Of a stretch of DNA of 61,701 bases, positions 45,801 through 53,567 are shown one piece after another; within the stretch, counting starts at the first letter, position 1; each line of letters opens with the position of its first letter. The position numbers and the translations under genes were made by a program. The stretch is from Verrucomicrobia bacterium UBA1200 (GTDB taxonomy: Bacteria > Verrucomicrobiota > Kiritimatiellia > RFP12 > UBA1067): NCBI GenBank assembly GCA_002309765.1, contig DBXY01000034.1, forward strand, positions 10,623 through 72,323, read 5' to 3'. Under the pieces are notes generated by a model. That model was not told where the DNA came from. It did not search any database and saw only the letters and a list, made by a program, of their open reading frames with translations.

Positions 45801-48786
45801 ACACGGGATGCGACATTAACCGGTCATGCAACAGGTTGGGGTTGAAATTCTTCAACTGCGAGAAATTAGAACTGTCACCCTCCGGCGTTCCCCAACCGAG
45901 ACAGTTGCCATTGTAACCGTAAGTTGAATGAGCGATGTTGGAATTGTAAGCGCCCAACGAATGTTCGCAATCGTGCCGAATCCATTTAAAGCCGCCACTG
46001 GCGCCGGTGCGGTCGTATAGCGTGACCAGGTTGTTGGCGAAATTGCTCCACTCCGAGATCGGGGCGTCGGGATCGCAGGTGAAATGCATAACCAGCACAT
46101 AGATTATAAGATTGTCCACATCGACGTACGGCGGATAATCGGGATTACGGGTACCGTCGGGATTAAGACCCTGAACCCGCCAATAGTTGTTGGAATTTGC
46201 GTTGGCAAACCCTTGGTTTAGGGTAATGGAATGCAACTGGGTGTAATTGTCAAGCGTTCCTGCTGCCGCGACAAGGGAACGGCTGGAATCGGTCTTCACC
46301 ACGTCCCAGTTATCTTTGTCGGAACCGAAATAGCTTTCGGCGAAATTCTCCTCGGCGCGCTCCTCGGTCTGGTAAAGCCCCCAATACTGGCCGTTAATGA
46401 AAAGATGGTAATAACGGCTGCGGTCGTAACCCACCGTCCCCATATCGCGCTGGCTGTCGCGGGAGAAAACATCGCGCACGAAAGTGTTGCGATGTTCGCT
46501 GCCGGCGGTATGCCAGGAATGGTTCTGCTCGGTACGGAGGTCGACTTTCTTGAAACTGGACGCCCCCTCGTCACCGAAAAGCGGGAAATTGAGTCGGCTC
46601 ACCCCGCCGTAACGCTCGCGGAAGAACAGACGGAACGAGTGTTTGGGATTTGACGAAGATCGGCTGGCCGCGCCGCGGATACGGATTCCGGCGTTAATCT
46701 GGAACTCGTTGGTCGGACCGTGCACCGGGTCGATCATCTCGATCGAGGCGTCCCGTTCCCAACCAACGCCATCGTTACCAGGATTGACGTAAATGCCGGT
46801 GGAAGCGTTGAACAGATTCGGCAAATCGGTCACCATGGAGATGGTGGCGACATGTTCGGCGTTGGTCATACCCGCCAGCAATCGGGCACGGTCGCTGGAT
46901 ACAATGGAACTGGACATGCCGTACTTCATAGTGTGGCTGTTCACCGACCCGCTGGTCGGCCAACCGCTGGGGGCGGTGGTGGATTGGGTGATGATATCAT
47001 CAAGAAACAGCCATGTGTAGGCGGCAGACGACTGGAAAATGCTGTTGTCATCCGGCACCGCCGCCCGCAATACTGTGGTGGAAGAGATATGCAACGGGGC
47101 GGTATATAGGGTACCGTTGCTGGCGGAGGGCACAGAACCGTCCAAGGTATAGTAGATCGCCGCGCCGGGACGCTCATCGCAACTCAATGTAACGTCGAAC
47201 GCGGCGGTTTTGTAACCGCGGGGTTCGCTAACTTTGACCACCGGCGTCGGGGCGGAGTAAACGCGGGTGTCATTGGACGCCCCTGGCGTCGGCTCGCGAA
47301 AATACGCCCCGGTGAGCGTACCGTCGAAATAAGTCAAGGTCGGAGCCAACAGAAAGTCCGCGTCGGACATGGAGTCGTTGTAGCCATAGATAAGCAACTC
47401 GTTGGATCCGGTCACCAGCATGGATACGGGAACGGCTATCTCATACGGAGTCAGCGCATCGTCAATCGTCCGTTTGGCGGTAGCGGTGCTGGAGGAATAT
47501 AATGACGTGCCGTCGGTGTTGAACATCCCGATCGGATTGCCGTTCAACAAGGCGTAAAACCCGTCAGCAAAGCGAAGCGACAGTTTGACGAAATCATTTT
47601 CCTTAATCTCGCCGCACTGGAAATTCCAAGTGCCTTTAACCATTGAAGCCCGGTTGAGCATAACCGCCCCGATGTCGGTATTGAAGAAGCTGGAAAGCGC
47701 ACCGGCATGTAGCAGCGGGCTACCAGAGGCCCCGACCAGCTGGAACGTTGAGGAGTTGAACGAAGACTGGCTTCCCTCTGCGGCGGAAAACTCGCAAACC
47801 GCATCCCCGGACATCTCAAAGAAAATTATGCTCACCGAGTATGCCCCGGCCTCAGGAATGTTGCACTGGAGCAACGTAGGGGCATAACTGTGTCCGCCGG
47901 TAATCTCGGTGGAATAATTGACCCCGTGCCCCTTTATGGTCAACTCAAAACCGTCGTCGCTGCCCAGCGAAAACGTCCATATGCCGGCCCGGGGAATGTA
48001 TATCGAGCCGTTCGCTGTCAAGGCGAAATAGTTCTTGCCGGCCGAAGTGGAACTGTACGCCGGGAACGGATTGTGCGAGGAAAAACCGCCGGTGCTTCCG
48101 TCCTGGAAAGAAATATAGCTGTAATTTTTGGTGACCGGATCGGCGTTCCAGTACGATGAATTGGCGATACGGGTTTTTACATCGGAAAGAGATGAAAAAG
48201 AGTTTTTAAACTGGTAATGCACGCAGGTGAACCCGGCTGACGATTCCGCCGCCGAACCGATTCCGCCCACGCCGTTGTAGGTGGTGTTGACAACCGTGTA
48301 AGTCATCGGCGAGGACGAATCCACCAACTTGGTGTTGCTGTAACCGAGTCCGTAGGAAACGTCTTCCATCAGCGCGGGCACCGACATGGAGTACACAATG
48401 GTGCCGTCAGGAGATGACAAACCTAAGAATTCCTCCCCGTTTTTGGACAAGCCGAGCGACACAAAAATCTCGCCTTCGTTTTGGGGCGTACCTTCGTTGT
48501 CGAGAAAAACCGTCAGATATCCCTTGGCGGCGATCACCGTACCCTCCGGCAAGGTGCGCTTTAACGGTTTTTGGGCATTGTCGCTAACCCCCCAACCGGA
48601 AAGATCAACCGCCTCATCGCCGTCATTGTAAAGCTCAATCCAGTCGGTCGCGTATCCGGCAGCCGTCAAATTGTAACTTTCATTGTTGGTCATCACTTCG
48701 TTGATGATCACCGCAGAAACCGCAGGAAGCGCGGCATTTAACGCCAAAATGCAGGAAAAAAGCAAATTATTGGGCATATAACGCAT
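42895..48786 (-). CDS. Giant secreted CotH-kinase protein with PA14 and lamin-tail domains
   Basis: 1,963 residues. AAGGAG before ATG 48786; signal peptide ends near AVSAVIINEV. Order: lamin-tail domain (about 25-125, INEVMTNN ... DWIELYNDGD), PA14-like domain (about 180-335), chitobiase C-terminal-like domain (about 512-580, YYTLDGSVP), CotH kinase-like domain (about 645-1060; KHSFRLFFRERYGG, YYHLFINGQYWGLY), a second YYTTDGSDP stretch, then three more lamin-tail repeats (about 1382, 1552 and 1722 onward; ELMHAP ... FSWIELWN). Ends with DDLENWQ ... RFFRLRVK. CotH proteins phosphorylate secreted proteins in spores and appear in gut fibre-degraders. Cotranscribed with uxaB. Confidence 0.85.
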   Translation of the reverse strand: MRYMPNNLLFSCILALNAALPAVSAVIINEVMTNNESYNLTAAGYATDWIELYNDGDEAVDLSGWGVSDNAQKPLKRTLPEGTVIAAKGYLTVFLDNEGTPQNEGEIFVSLGLSKNGEEFLGLSSPDGTIVYSMSVPALMEDVSYGLGYSNTKLVDSSSPMTYTVVNTTYNGVGGIGSAAESSAGFTCVHYQFKNSFSSLSDVKTRIANSSYWNADPVTKNYSYISFQDGSTGGFSSHNPFPAYSSTSAGKNYFALTANGSIYIPRAGIWTFSLGSDDGFELTIKGHGVNYSTEITGGHSYAPTLLQCNIPEAGAYSVSIIFFEMSGDAVCEFSAAEGSQSSFNSSTFQLVGASGSPLLHAGALSSFFNTDIGAVMLNRASMVKGTWNFQCGEIKENDFVKLSLRFADGFYALLNGNPIGMFNTDGTSLYSSSTATAKRTIDDALTPYEIAVPVSMLVTGSNELLIYGYNDSMSDADFLLAPTLTYFDGTLTGAYFREPTPGASNDTRVYSAPTPVVKVSEPRGYKTAAFDVTLSCDERPGAAIYYTLDGSVPSASNGTLYTAPLHISSTTVLRAAVPDDNSIFQSSAAYTWLFLDDIITQSTTAPSGWPTSGSVNSHTMKYGMSSSIVSSDRARLLAGMTNAEHVATISMVTDLPNLFNASTGIYVNPGNDGVGWERDASIEMIDPVHGPTNEFQINAGIRIRGAASRSSSNPKHSFRLFFRERYGGVSRLNFPLFGDEGASSFKKVDLRTEQNHSWHTAGSEHRNTFVRDVFSRDSQRDMGTVGYDRSRYYHLFINGQYWGLYQTEERAEENFAESYFGSDKDNWDVVKTDSSRSLVAAAGTLDNYTQLHSITLNQGFANANSNNYWRVQGLNPDGTRNPDYPPYVDVDNLIIYVLVMHFTCDPDAPISEWSNFANNLVTLYDRTGASGGFKWIRHDCEHSLGAYNSNIAHSTYGYNGNCLGWGTPEGDSSNFSQLKNFNPNLLHDRLMSHPVYKRRFADAVQKYFFNGGALTVAKSKARIQSRMDEIDNAIVGEAARWGNGNTRTDWLNACNSVMTFIENRHGVLLSQYRAKGWIPGIDAPTASIDDGAAVDYGTDLTLSGANTFYYTTDGSDPVDENGNISATAIKVSAGEQEDLPNPRTIFSAKSNWKYYDWGALPPADGAGRAWNTLSYTTSSDWGEGPGILGVAGNNGNTVGTATHRYINHGTSGTQVTTTYFRRNFSLTTAEAAAIKKLTINALYDDGYVMYINGVEVYREGMNAGTVTYDSWSSGTIGTSGSVTQNNYYSHEIDIPAGLLVNGTNVMAVEVHQCHGTSTDMYWDSSLATTASSYAAAAAAAVSTDVQIRRASTIKARAYNGSEWSALTELHYSLAVPDQDFSALKVTELMHAPAKSMNIDPYLEDDFSWIELWNSGDSDFLLAGTTVAGLKFSCTFEGLTLAPGERIIVTGSAAAYALANPDSTCRVVEWEDGGAIKRKGDTITLSRPDEVVFCSFTFDNSWFNGASYDTGYPLVVLNPYLDQTDSLSLESSWFVGNQMRGTPGLGEPNDYSKLRVTELMFSPATADNIQPYKVTDTAWIEFLNTGDVPLDFTGVKVRGNRLVADFSNIVARAGERVVLSVTPEAFALMYPDCSAQVFGAASGVIVRIGDTLTVSDPEDTILSKFTFVRAWHSSGAFNTGYTLVVVDPYPDQSAERLSSETEWKVGAVHLGTPGKDEPQDYSGIKIAELMHAPNKADNIDPYLEDDFSWVELLNCGETALDLLNCRLFGQKFSCTFGSLTVVPNERIIVTGNAEAFAVAHPAATCQVVQWGAGGTIKRKGDTITLVDPDGNVLSVVTFSNAWFDGGAYNTGKSLVVKDLSSQQTDETFSSESAWIVSTVYGGTPGAIAVPGFVRIDVSAMPQITLELEKVEGDLEVLVSDDLENWQLCPQSCWTLTGSLLTIDQTQPEMPQLRSNARFFRLRVK

Positions 48787-48864
48787 AAATCCAACTCCTT
48801 AAATGGTGGCAAATATTTTATCTCAACAAGCGGGCAAAAACAAGCGCAAACCCGGTTTTTTTCG

Positions 48865-49383
48865 CTAGTAATTTACAAGCGCCGTAAACCGCCATTTGCG
48901 GGACTGGTCGCGTTTCGAGGCGTAGCCGATGCCGATACGCGGGCCAGAGCGGAATTTCGGCCTTGAACCGTCCGTTTCGATCCAAAGACGATCAGACGCG
49001 ACAAAATCTTCCCGGTTGAGGGCACGGGTGATGCGAAGGGCTTTCGTAAGCCGCCCCGGCCCTTCCGCCCCCTCCACGCCGCGGATCAGCACAGCTTCGG
49101 GACGTTCCGCCGGACCGGTGACCACGTTCAGCATCTCGTGCATACCGTAACACAGGTAAATGTATGCGCATCCGCCGGGCGAATACATAACGTCCGTTCG
49201 AGGCGTCCGGCCCTTGTGCGCGTGACAGGCGGTGTCTTCCTCGCCACAGTAAGCCTCAGTCTCCACAATTCTCGCACGCAGTACTGTGCCGTCATCCAGC
49301 CTGCGGCACAACACCGCCCCCAAGAGTGCCTTAGCCACCGTAACCGCGTCCAACCGGTAATCTTCCTCGGTCAACCGTCTCAA
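48865..49383 (-). CDS. 3-methyladenine DNA glycosylase (AAG/MPG family)
   Basis: Base-excision repair enzyme removing alkylated purines. 172 residues from TTG 49383, supported by AAGGAG six bases upstream. The AAG fold is clear: LGAVLCRRLDDGTVL, catalytic Glu in RIVETEAYCGEEDTACHA, MYSPGGCAYIYLCYGMH, LNVVTGPAERPEAVLIRG and GPGRLTKALRI. The usual N-terminal start and length of bacterial MPG proteins match. Confidence 0.93.
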   Translation of the reverse strand: MRRLTEEDYRLDAVTVAKALLGAVLCRRLDDGTVLRARIVETEAYCGEEDTACHAHKGRTPRTDVMYSPGGCAYIYLCYGMHEMLNVVTGPAERPEAVLIRGVEGAEGPGRLTKALRITRALNREDFVASDRLWIETDGSRPKFRSGPRIGIGYASKRDQSRKWRFTALVNY

Positions 49384-49408
49384 ACCGATCTCCTTAACTT
49401 ACGCGGCG

Positions 49409-49951
49409 CTACGGTTGCCAGTCTTTCGTGTCCAAGGCATACACGTAATCGTCCATAAAATACCCGTTCCCGATGTCGTTCTTCTCGGAACGCGCCACTT
49501 TGAAACCGAGTTTCTCGTATACGCGGATTGAACCGTTATTCTTGTTAACATTCAATTCGAGTGTTGGCAAAGACGCGTCTTTCGCTTTACCGATGACAAA
49601 ACCGACCATCAACCGCGAGTAGCCTTTCCCCCGCTCTTCTTTAAGAAGATAGAGTTTGCTAAGGTACATCGCGTTCCCTCTGGGATAGAAAGCGAGAAAT
49701 CCGATATTACATCCCAATGCCCGCACGAAATAATACTGGTATCCCTCCTTCAGCTGACGGCTGATAGCCTCCTCCGACTGGAACATTGCTATCATGTAGT
49801 CATTCTGTTCTTTCCCGATTATCGGGTCGTAATGTTCCCGAACTATTCGCGTAGCCAGACTAGACATCTCCGAAACGCCAACCTTGTCTCCTATTTCGAG
49901 TTTAACAAACTCAATCAACGCCTTTTGCCGCCCGTTTTTTTCCAACATCAT
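49409..49951 (-). CDS. GNAT-family N-acetyltransferase
   Basis: 180 residues with the GNAT acetyl-CoA loop ERGKGYSRLM, preceded by strand MYLSKLYLLK, and the C-terminal motif LELNVNKNNGSIRVYEKLGF. The substrate is unknown. ATG 49951 overlaps the stop of the DUF4186 gene by 4 bases (ATGA), so the two are coupled. Confidence 0.88.
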   Translation of the reverse strand: MMLEKNGRQKALIEFVKLEIGDKVGVSEMSSLATRIVREHYDPIIGKEQNDYMIAMFQSEEAISRQLKEGYQYYFVRALGCNIGFLAFYPRGNAMYLSKLYLLKEERGKGYSRLMVGFVIGKAKDASLPTLELNVNKNNGSIRVYEKLGFKVARSEKNDIGNGYFMDDYVYALDTKDWQP

Positions 49952-50343
49952 GCTTTCCTCTTGTCAAAACCGTTCATCTCGCGCGCTATCCAGGCCATTA
50001 AAAAATCTACGATGCGCGACTGGCGGTCGGGGGGGATTTCCGTTCCTTTCGGAACGTGCCACCATTTTTCAAGACACCCGCGGCAACAAGTGGCCGTGGC
50101 ATGCTGCGCGACAAACACGGGATGCCCACGCATCGGGGTTTGCTTACCATCGTTGGCCGGGTTAGCCGAGGCCAGACGGGAACGAACAAAATCCTCGGCA
50201 TGGCACCGGATTGTCTCAATGCCCTTCTCGGCGATATACTTTCGGTCGGCGGCAGAAAGATGAAACCGCGAACGGAACTTCGACGTTGCCAGTTTTTCAA
50301 ACGCCTTGCCGTGCGCTATCGTTATTTGGCAATTCTCATTCAT
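49948..50343 (-). CDS. DUF4186 family protein
   Basis: 131 residues from ATG 50343. The whole protein follows the DUF4186 pattern: SKFRSRFHLSAADRKYI, GIETIRCHAEDFVRSRL, GHPVFVAQHATATCCRGCLE with CCxxC, and a Trp pair before HVPKG. The conserved His and Cys suggest metal binding, but function is unknown. In-frame upstream starts exist (to 50475) but would lie within the nudix gene. It overlaps the GNAT gene by 4 bases. Confidence 0.82.
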   Translation of the reverse strand: MNENCQITIAHGKAFEKLATSKFRSRFHLSAADRKYIAEKGIETIRCHAEDFVRSRLASANPANDGKQTPMRGHPVFVAQHATATCCRGCLEKWWHVPKGTEIPPDRQSRIVDFLMAWIAREMNGFDKRKA

Positions 50344-50356
50344 TGGGACAAGGCCA

Positions 50357-50953
50357 TCAGGAACCTTCGCTGACGAGATTGATTTCGTTTTTCCATGCAT
50401 CAAGCATCGCGCGGGCGATTGAACCGGGACGCGGAATTTCGGGAAGGTGGTCACGGTCGAACCAGCCTGACTCAATCACTTCCTCCCCGTCAGGCTTAAG
50501 TTCACCCGACACATACTCGGCACGGAATCCAATCATGATGTTGGACGGAAACGGCCAAGTCTGCGAACCGAAATAACGGACATCCTTAACTTCGATCGAG
50601 GCCTCTTCGCGAATCTCCCGACACACCGCGTCTTCCAAACTTTCGCCCGGATCGACAAACCCCGCAACCAGCGACCACACTACGCCCTGATAGTGAGTGT
50701 TCCGTTGCAACAGCACTTTGTCACCTTTCGTAACCAGCACGATTACGGCGGGCGAAATTTTCGGATAGGCCGTATACCCGCACAACGGGCACACAAACGC
50801 CCGCTCCTCAGGCTTGTCGTGCGGCTTCATTTCGGCGCCGCAACGACCGCAGAAACGGTTGTCGCGCCGCCACTCGTCAAGTTCCGCCTCGCGCGATACG
50901 GCGAGCATTTCGTCGTGACTCATGTCACGGAATCTCTCGCGGAGATCGCTCAT
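50357..50953 (-). CDS. nudC: NudC-like NADH/NAD-capped RNA nudix hydrolase
   Basis: 198 residues. Zinc ribbon CGRCGAEM ... CPLCGYTAYP, nudix box GFVDPGESLEDAVCREIREE, and the NudC hallmark SQTWPFPS shortly after it, which separates NADH pyrophosphatases and deNADding enzymes from other nudix proteins. The N-terminal domain of E. coli NudC (257 residues) is largely missing, as in many short homologues. Start at ATG 50953, 7 bases after the upstream gene. Confidence 0.88.
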   Translation of the reverse strand: MSDLRERFRDMSHDEMLAVSREAELDEWRRDNRFCGRCGAEMKPHDKPEERAFVCPLCGYTAYPKISPAVIVLVTKGDKVLLQRNTHYQGVVWSLVAGFVDPGESLEDAVCREIREEASIEVKDVRYFGSQTWPFPSNIMIGFRAEYVSGELKPDGEEVIESGWFDRDHLPEIPRPGSIARAMLDAWKNEINLVSEGS

Positions 50954-50960
50954 ATCAACG

Positions 50961-51944
50961 TTAATCTTTCACACTGTCGCGTTTAAGCTGGTCAATCGCC
51001 TCATCACCAGCGTAGGGATCGAACGGCGTGTCATCCTCCGCCGGCGCAATCATCGGCTTATAAGGCTGCACCACTTTTCTCGAACCCAAGTTGACTTTGA
51101 TAAACGAAATCAGCCAGAAAAGCGCCATTATCGCCACCGCGCCAACCACGGTTTTAATCAGCATACTCTTCCGCCGGGCCGACTCGCGTTCCTGCGCGTA
51201 CAGAGCCTCGGCCGACTCCAAATACATCTGCGCCTCGGCCATGAACGGGGAATTCGGATACTCTTTAATGTACTGCTTGATTTTTTGAATCCGCAATTGC
51301 AACGGCAACACATTTTGCAACGCGTTGACCCGCTGGTTGTGCATCTGACGTTCCTCCCGCGCCAACCGGTCCCGTTCCTGACGCGACTCCTTCAACAAAG
51401 CCACCGCGTCATTGAGACGTATCGCCGTTTTGTTTTGTTTCACGACCTCTTCCAAAAACTTGATGCGCTCGTCCAATTTCATTCCGGGAGCCTTGGCCAA
51501 CGCCTCGTCGCATGCGGTTGTGTCCGACAACAACGTCTCCAGGCCCTTGGCGATAGTGCCAAAAACCGTAGCGGCAAGCTGGCGGTTGACAACCAGACGG
51601 TCGGACGACGAGGCGACTGGATTCAGAAGATTAACCGAACTGAGCTGCTGGTGCGCGGCAGAACCGGGGAAACGGCTTTCAACCGCACTTAAAGTGTTTT
51701 GGAACCGTTGCGCATTGCCAGTCATTGCCAGACGCGCCGCATACAGAGCCATGCAACGGGAAATCACCTCGCCATTGCCTGCGGTCTCCTTGGCGGTTTC
51801 CATCACCACATCCATACCGTTGGTGTGCAACGAATCCGCTTGGACGGCGCGCACCGCCGCCAACACTTTCGAAAAATCCACCTCGGCAAAAACCGCATTG
51901 GCGGTTAAGGCGACCAACGCCACAAACAACCACTTCATTTTCAT
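50961..51944 (-). CDS. Exported coiled-coil protein with C-terminal membrane anchor, unknown function
   Basis: 327 residues from ATG 51944, preceded by AAAGGGG at six bases. Signal peptide (WLFVALVALTANAVFA), then a helical region rich in Ala/Leu/Gln, a coiled coil (about 155-205, LLKESRQERDRLAREERQ), a TPR-like pair (IKQYIKEYPNSPFMAEAQM), one membrane segment (about 262-282, VVGAVAIMALFWLISFI) and an acidic tail. The segment around FMAEAQMYLESAEALY recalls envelope TPR proteins of the YfgM or BamD kind, but I cannot assign it. It lies between aroKB and nudC. Confidence 0.65.
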   Translation of the reverse strand: MKMKWLFVALVALTANAVFAEVDFSKVLAAVRAVQADSLHTNGMDVVMETAKETAGNGEVISRCMALYAARLAMTGNAQRFQNTLSAVESRFPGSAAHQQLSSVNLLNPVASSSDRLVVNRQLAATVFGTIAKGLETLLSDTTACDEALAKAPGMKLDERIKFLEEVVKQNKTAIRLNDAVALLKESRQERDRLAREERQMHNQRVNALQNVLPLQLRIQKIKQYIKEYPNSPFMAEAQMYLESAEALYAQERESARRKSMLIKTVVGAVAIMALFWLISFIKVNLGSRKVVQPYKPMIAPAEDDTPFDPYAGDEAIDQLKRDSVKD

Positions 51945-51958
51945 GTGGAACCCCTTTC

Positions 51959-53563
51959 TCATTCCAACCCTAACTCTAACCGCGACAGCGGCTCATTGGC
52001 GATCTTCACCCCGCCCCAATGGTAGGGGAAGACAAACCGTACCGAATCCTGCTGGCGTTTCTTATCGTTCCGCATTGCGGAGCAAATCATGCGCCAATCC
52101 AGATCTTCCGGCAAATCCACCGGCAATCCGACCGATGAAAAAGCATTCTTAAGTTCTTCCAAAAATCCCGCACGCGGACTCCATCCCAGGTCGCCGCTGC
52201 GGCTTTGGGCGAGCCTGGCTGCCGCCACGGTACCGATCGCCACCGCCTCGCCGTGACGAATCTTGAAACCGGAAACTTTTTCCAACGCATGGCCAATGGT
52301 GTGGCCCAAATTCAATGTGGCCCGAATCCCGCGCTCAAACGGATCGGCAATTACCACCCGCACTTTTACCGCCACCGCCTTCGAGACCAGTTCCGGAAGC
52401 CACGGCTCCGACGCCAATCCGTTAAACACCGCGTCCGGCGGGGCGTCACGCAACATCCGGAAATTCCCCAACTGGTAGCGAAGGCCAATGTCGGCAAGGA
52501 CATCGTGTTTAATCGCCTCGGCCAAACCGCATCGCCATTCACGCGCCGGAAGGGTTCCCAGCACGGAAGTGTCGGACAACACCGCGGCCGGCGGATGAAA
52601 CGCGCCGACCAGATTTTTACCCTCCGGCAAATCCACCCCGGTTTTCCCGCCGATCCCGGCATCGACCATCGCCAACAATGTGGTCGGAAGGTTAATCCAG
52701 CGGATGCCGCGCATCCAGCACGCGGCGGCGAAACCCGACATATCCCCCACCACGCCGCCGCCCAACGCCACCACCAAATCATCGCGCGTCAATTCAGCGG
52801 CGCGGAAACGCGACCACAGGCCCTCAACCGTGGCGATGGTTTTGTGCTGTTCGCCGGCGGGGATAGTTACCGGGGTCACTTTGATTCCGACCGAGGACAG
52901 TGAATTCTCCGCCTTCGCCCCGTAAAGCGGCATTGAATTTTCATCGCCCACAAGCACGGCACGGCAAACCCGTCCCAGTGCGGCGGCGGCAACCCCGACC
53001 CGATCAAGCAGCCCGTTGCCGATATCAACCCGGTATTCCCCAGACAAGCCTTTCACGACGAACCGGCCCAGCCGTTCCTGAATCCGGTCGGCCACCTTCG
53101 ACACCGTTTCGCGGCGACCGACCTTGATGCGGTTGGCGAACGACGCGTAATGTTCAGCGCGTTTGTCCAACAACGAAAAAACGGTTTGAGGACGGTCGGA
53201 ATTGACCAGCGGCCTCGTGCCGGGAGAGTATGACATCCGTTCCGCCAACACTTCGCGGTCAACATCCAAAAACAAAACTTCTCCAGAGCGTTCAACCAGA
53301 CGGCGGCTATCCGGGTCTAACAAAGCACCGCCGCCCAACGCCACCACCGCGTCCGGACCGGCGGCGATCTCTTTAATGACGTTCTTTTCGATCTCGCGAA
53401 ATGCGCATTCGCCTTTGGAGGCGAAAATAGCGCTTATGGGTTGACCTTCCCGCTGCTCAATCATCCGATCGATATCCGCCAACGGCATATCCAACCGTTT
53501 CGCCAAAATTTTCGCAACCGAAGATTTACCGCTGCCCGGCGGACCGTACAAGAAAATACCCAT
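51959..53563 (-). CDS. Bifunctional shikimate kinase / 3-dehydroquinate synthase (AroK-AroB fusion)
   Basis: Two steps of the shikimate pathway on one chain of 534 residues. Residues 1-170 are shikimate kinase: Walker A YGPPGSGKSSVAK, substrate motif DIDRMIE, FREIEKNVIKEI and GGGALLD. Residues from about 175 are 3-dehydroquinate synthase: GGGVVGDMSGFAAACWMRG, PTTLLAMVDAGIGGKTG, NLVGAFHPP, zinc ligands in AEAIKHD and LNLGHTIGHALE. Both halves look intact. The two enzymes are not consecutive in the pathway (AroB is step 2, AroK step 5). Such fusions are known in several bacterial groups and aroK-aroB adjacency is common. Confidence 0.94.
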   Translation of the reverse strand: MGIFLYGPPGSGKSSVAKILAKRLDMPLADIDRMIEQREGQPISAIFASKGECAFREIEKNVIKEIAAGPDAVVALGGGALLDPDSRRLVERSGEVLFLDVDREVLAERMSYSPGTRPLVNSDRPQTVFSLLDKRAEHYASFANRIKVGRRETVSKVADRIQERLGRFVVKGLSGEYRVDIGNGLLDRVGVAAAALGRVCRAVLVGDENSMPLYGAKAENSLSSVGIKVTPVTIPAGEQHKTIATVEGLWSRFRAAELTRDDLVVALGGGVVGDMSGFAAACWMRGIRWINLPTTLLAMVDAGIGGKTGVDLPEGKNLVGAFHPPAAVLSDTSVLGTLPAREWRCGLAEAIKHDVLADIGLRYQLGNFRMLRDAPPDAVFNGLASEPWLPELVSKAVAVKVRVVIADPFERGIRATLNLGHTIGHALEKVSGFKIRHGEAVAIGTVAAARLAQSRSGDLGWSPRAGFLEELKNAFSSVGLPVDLPEDLDWRMICSAMRNDKKRQQDSVRFVFPYHWGGVKIANEPLSRLELGLE

Positions 53564-53567
53564 ATCT

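Noticed and set aside
25551..48786. Classical type V autotransporters
   Set aside because: The beta-repeats match passenger regions, but none of the giant proteins shows a C-terminal 12-strand barrel or a terminal Phe/Trp outer-membrane signal.
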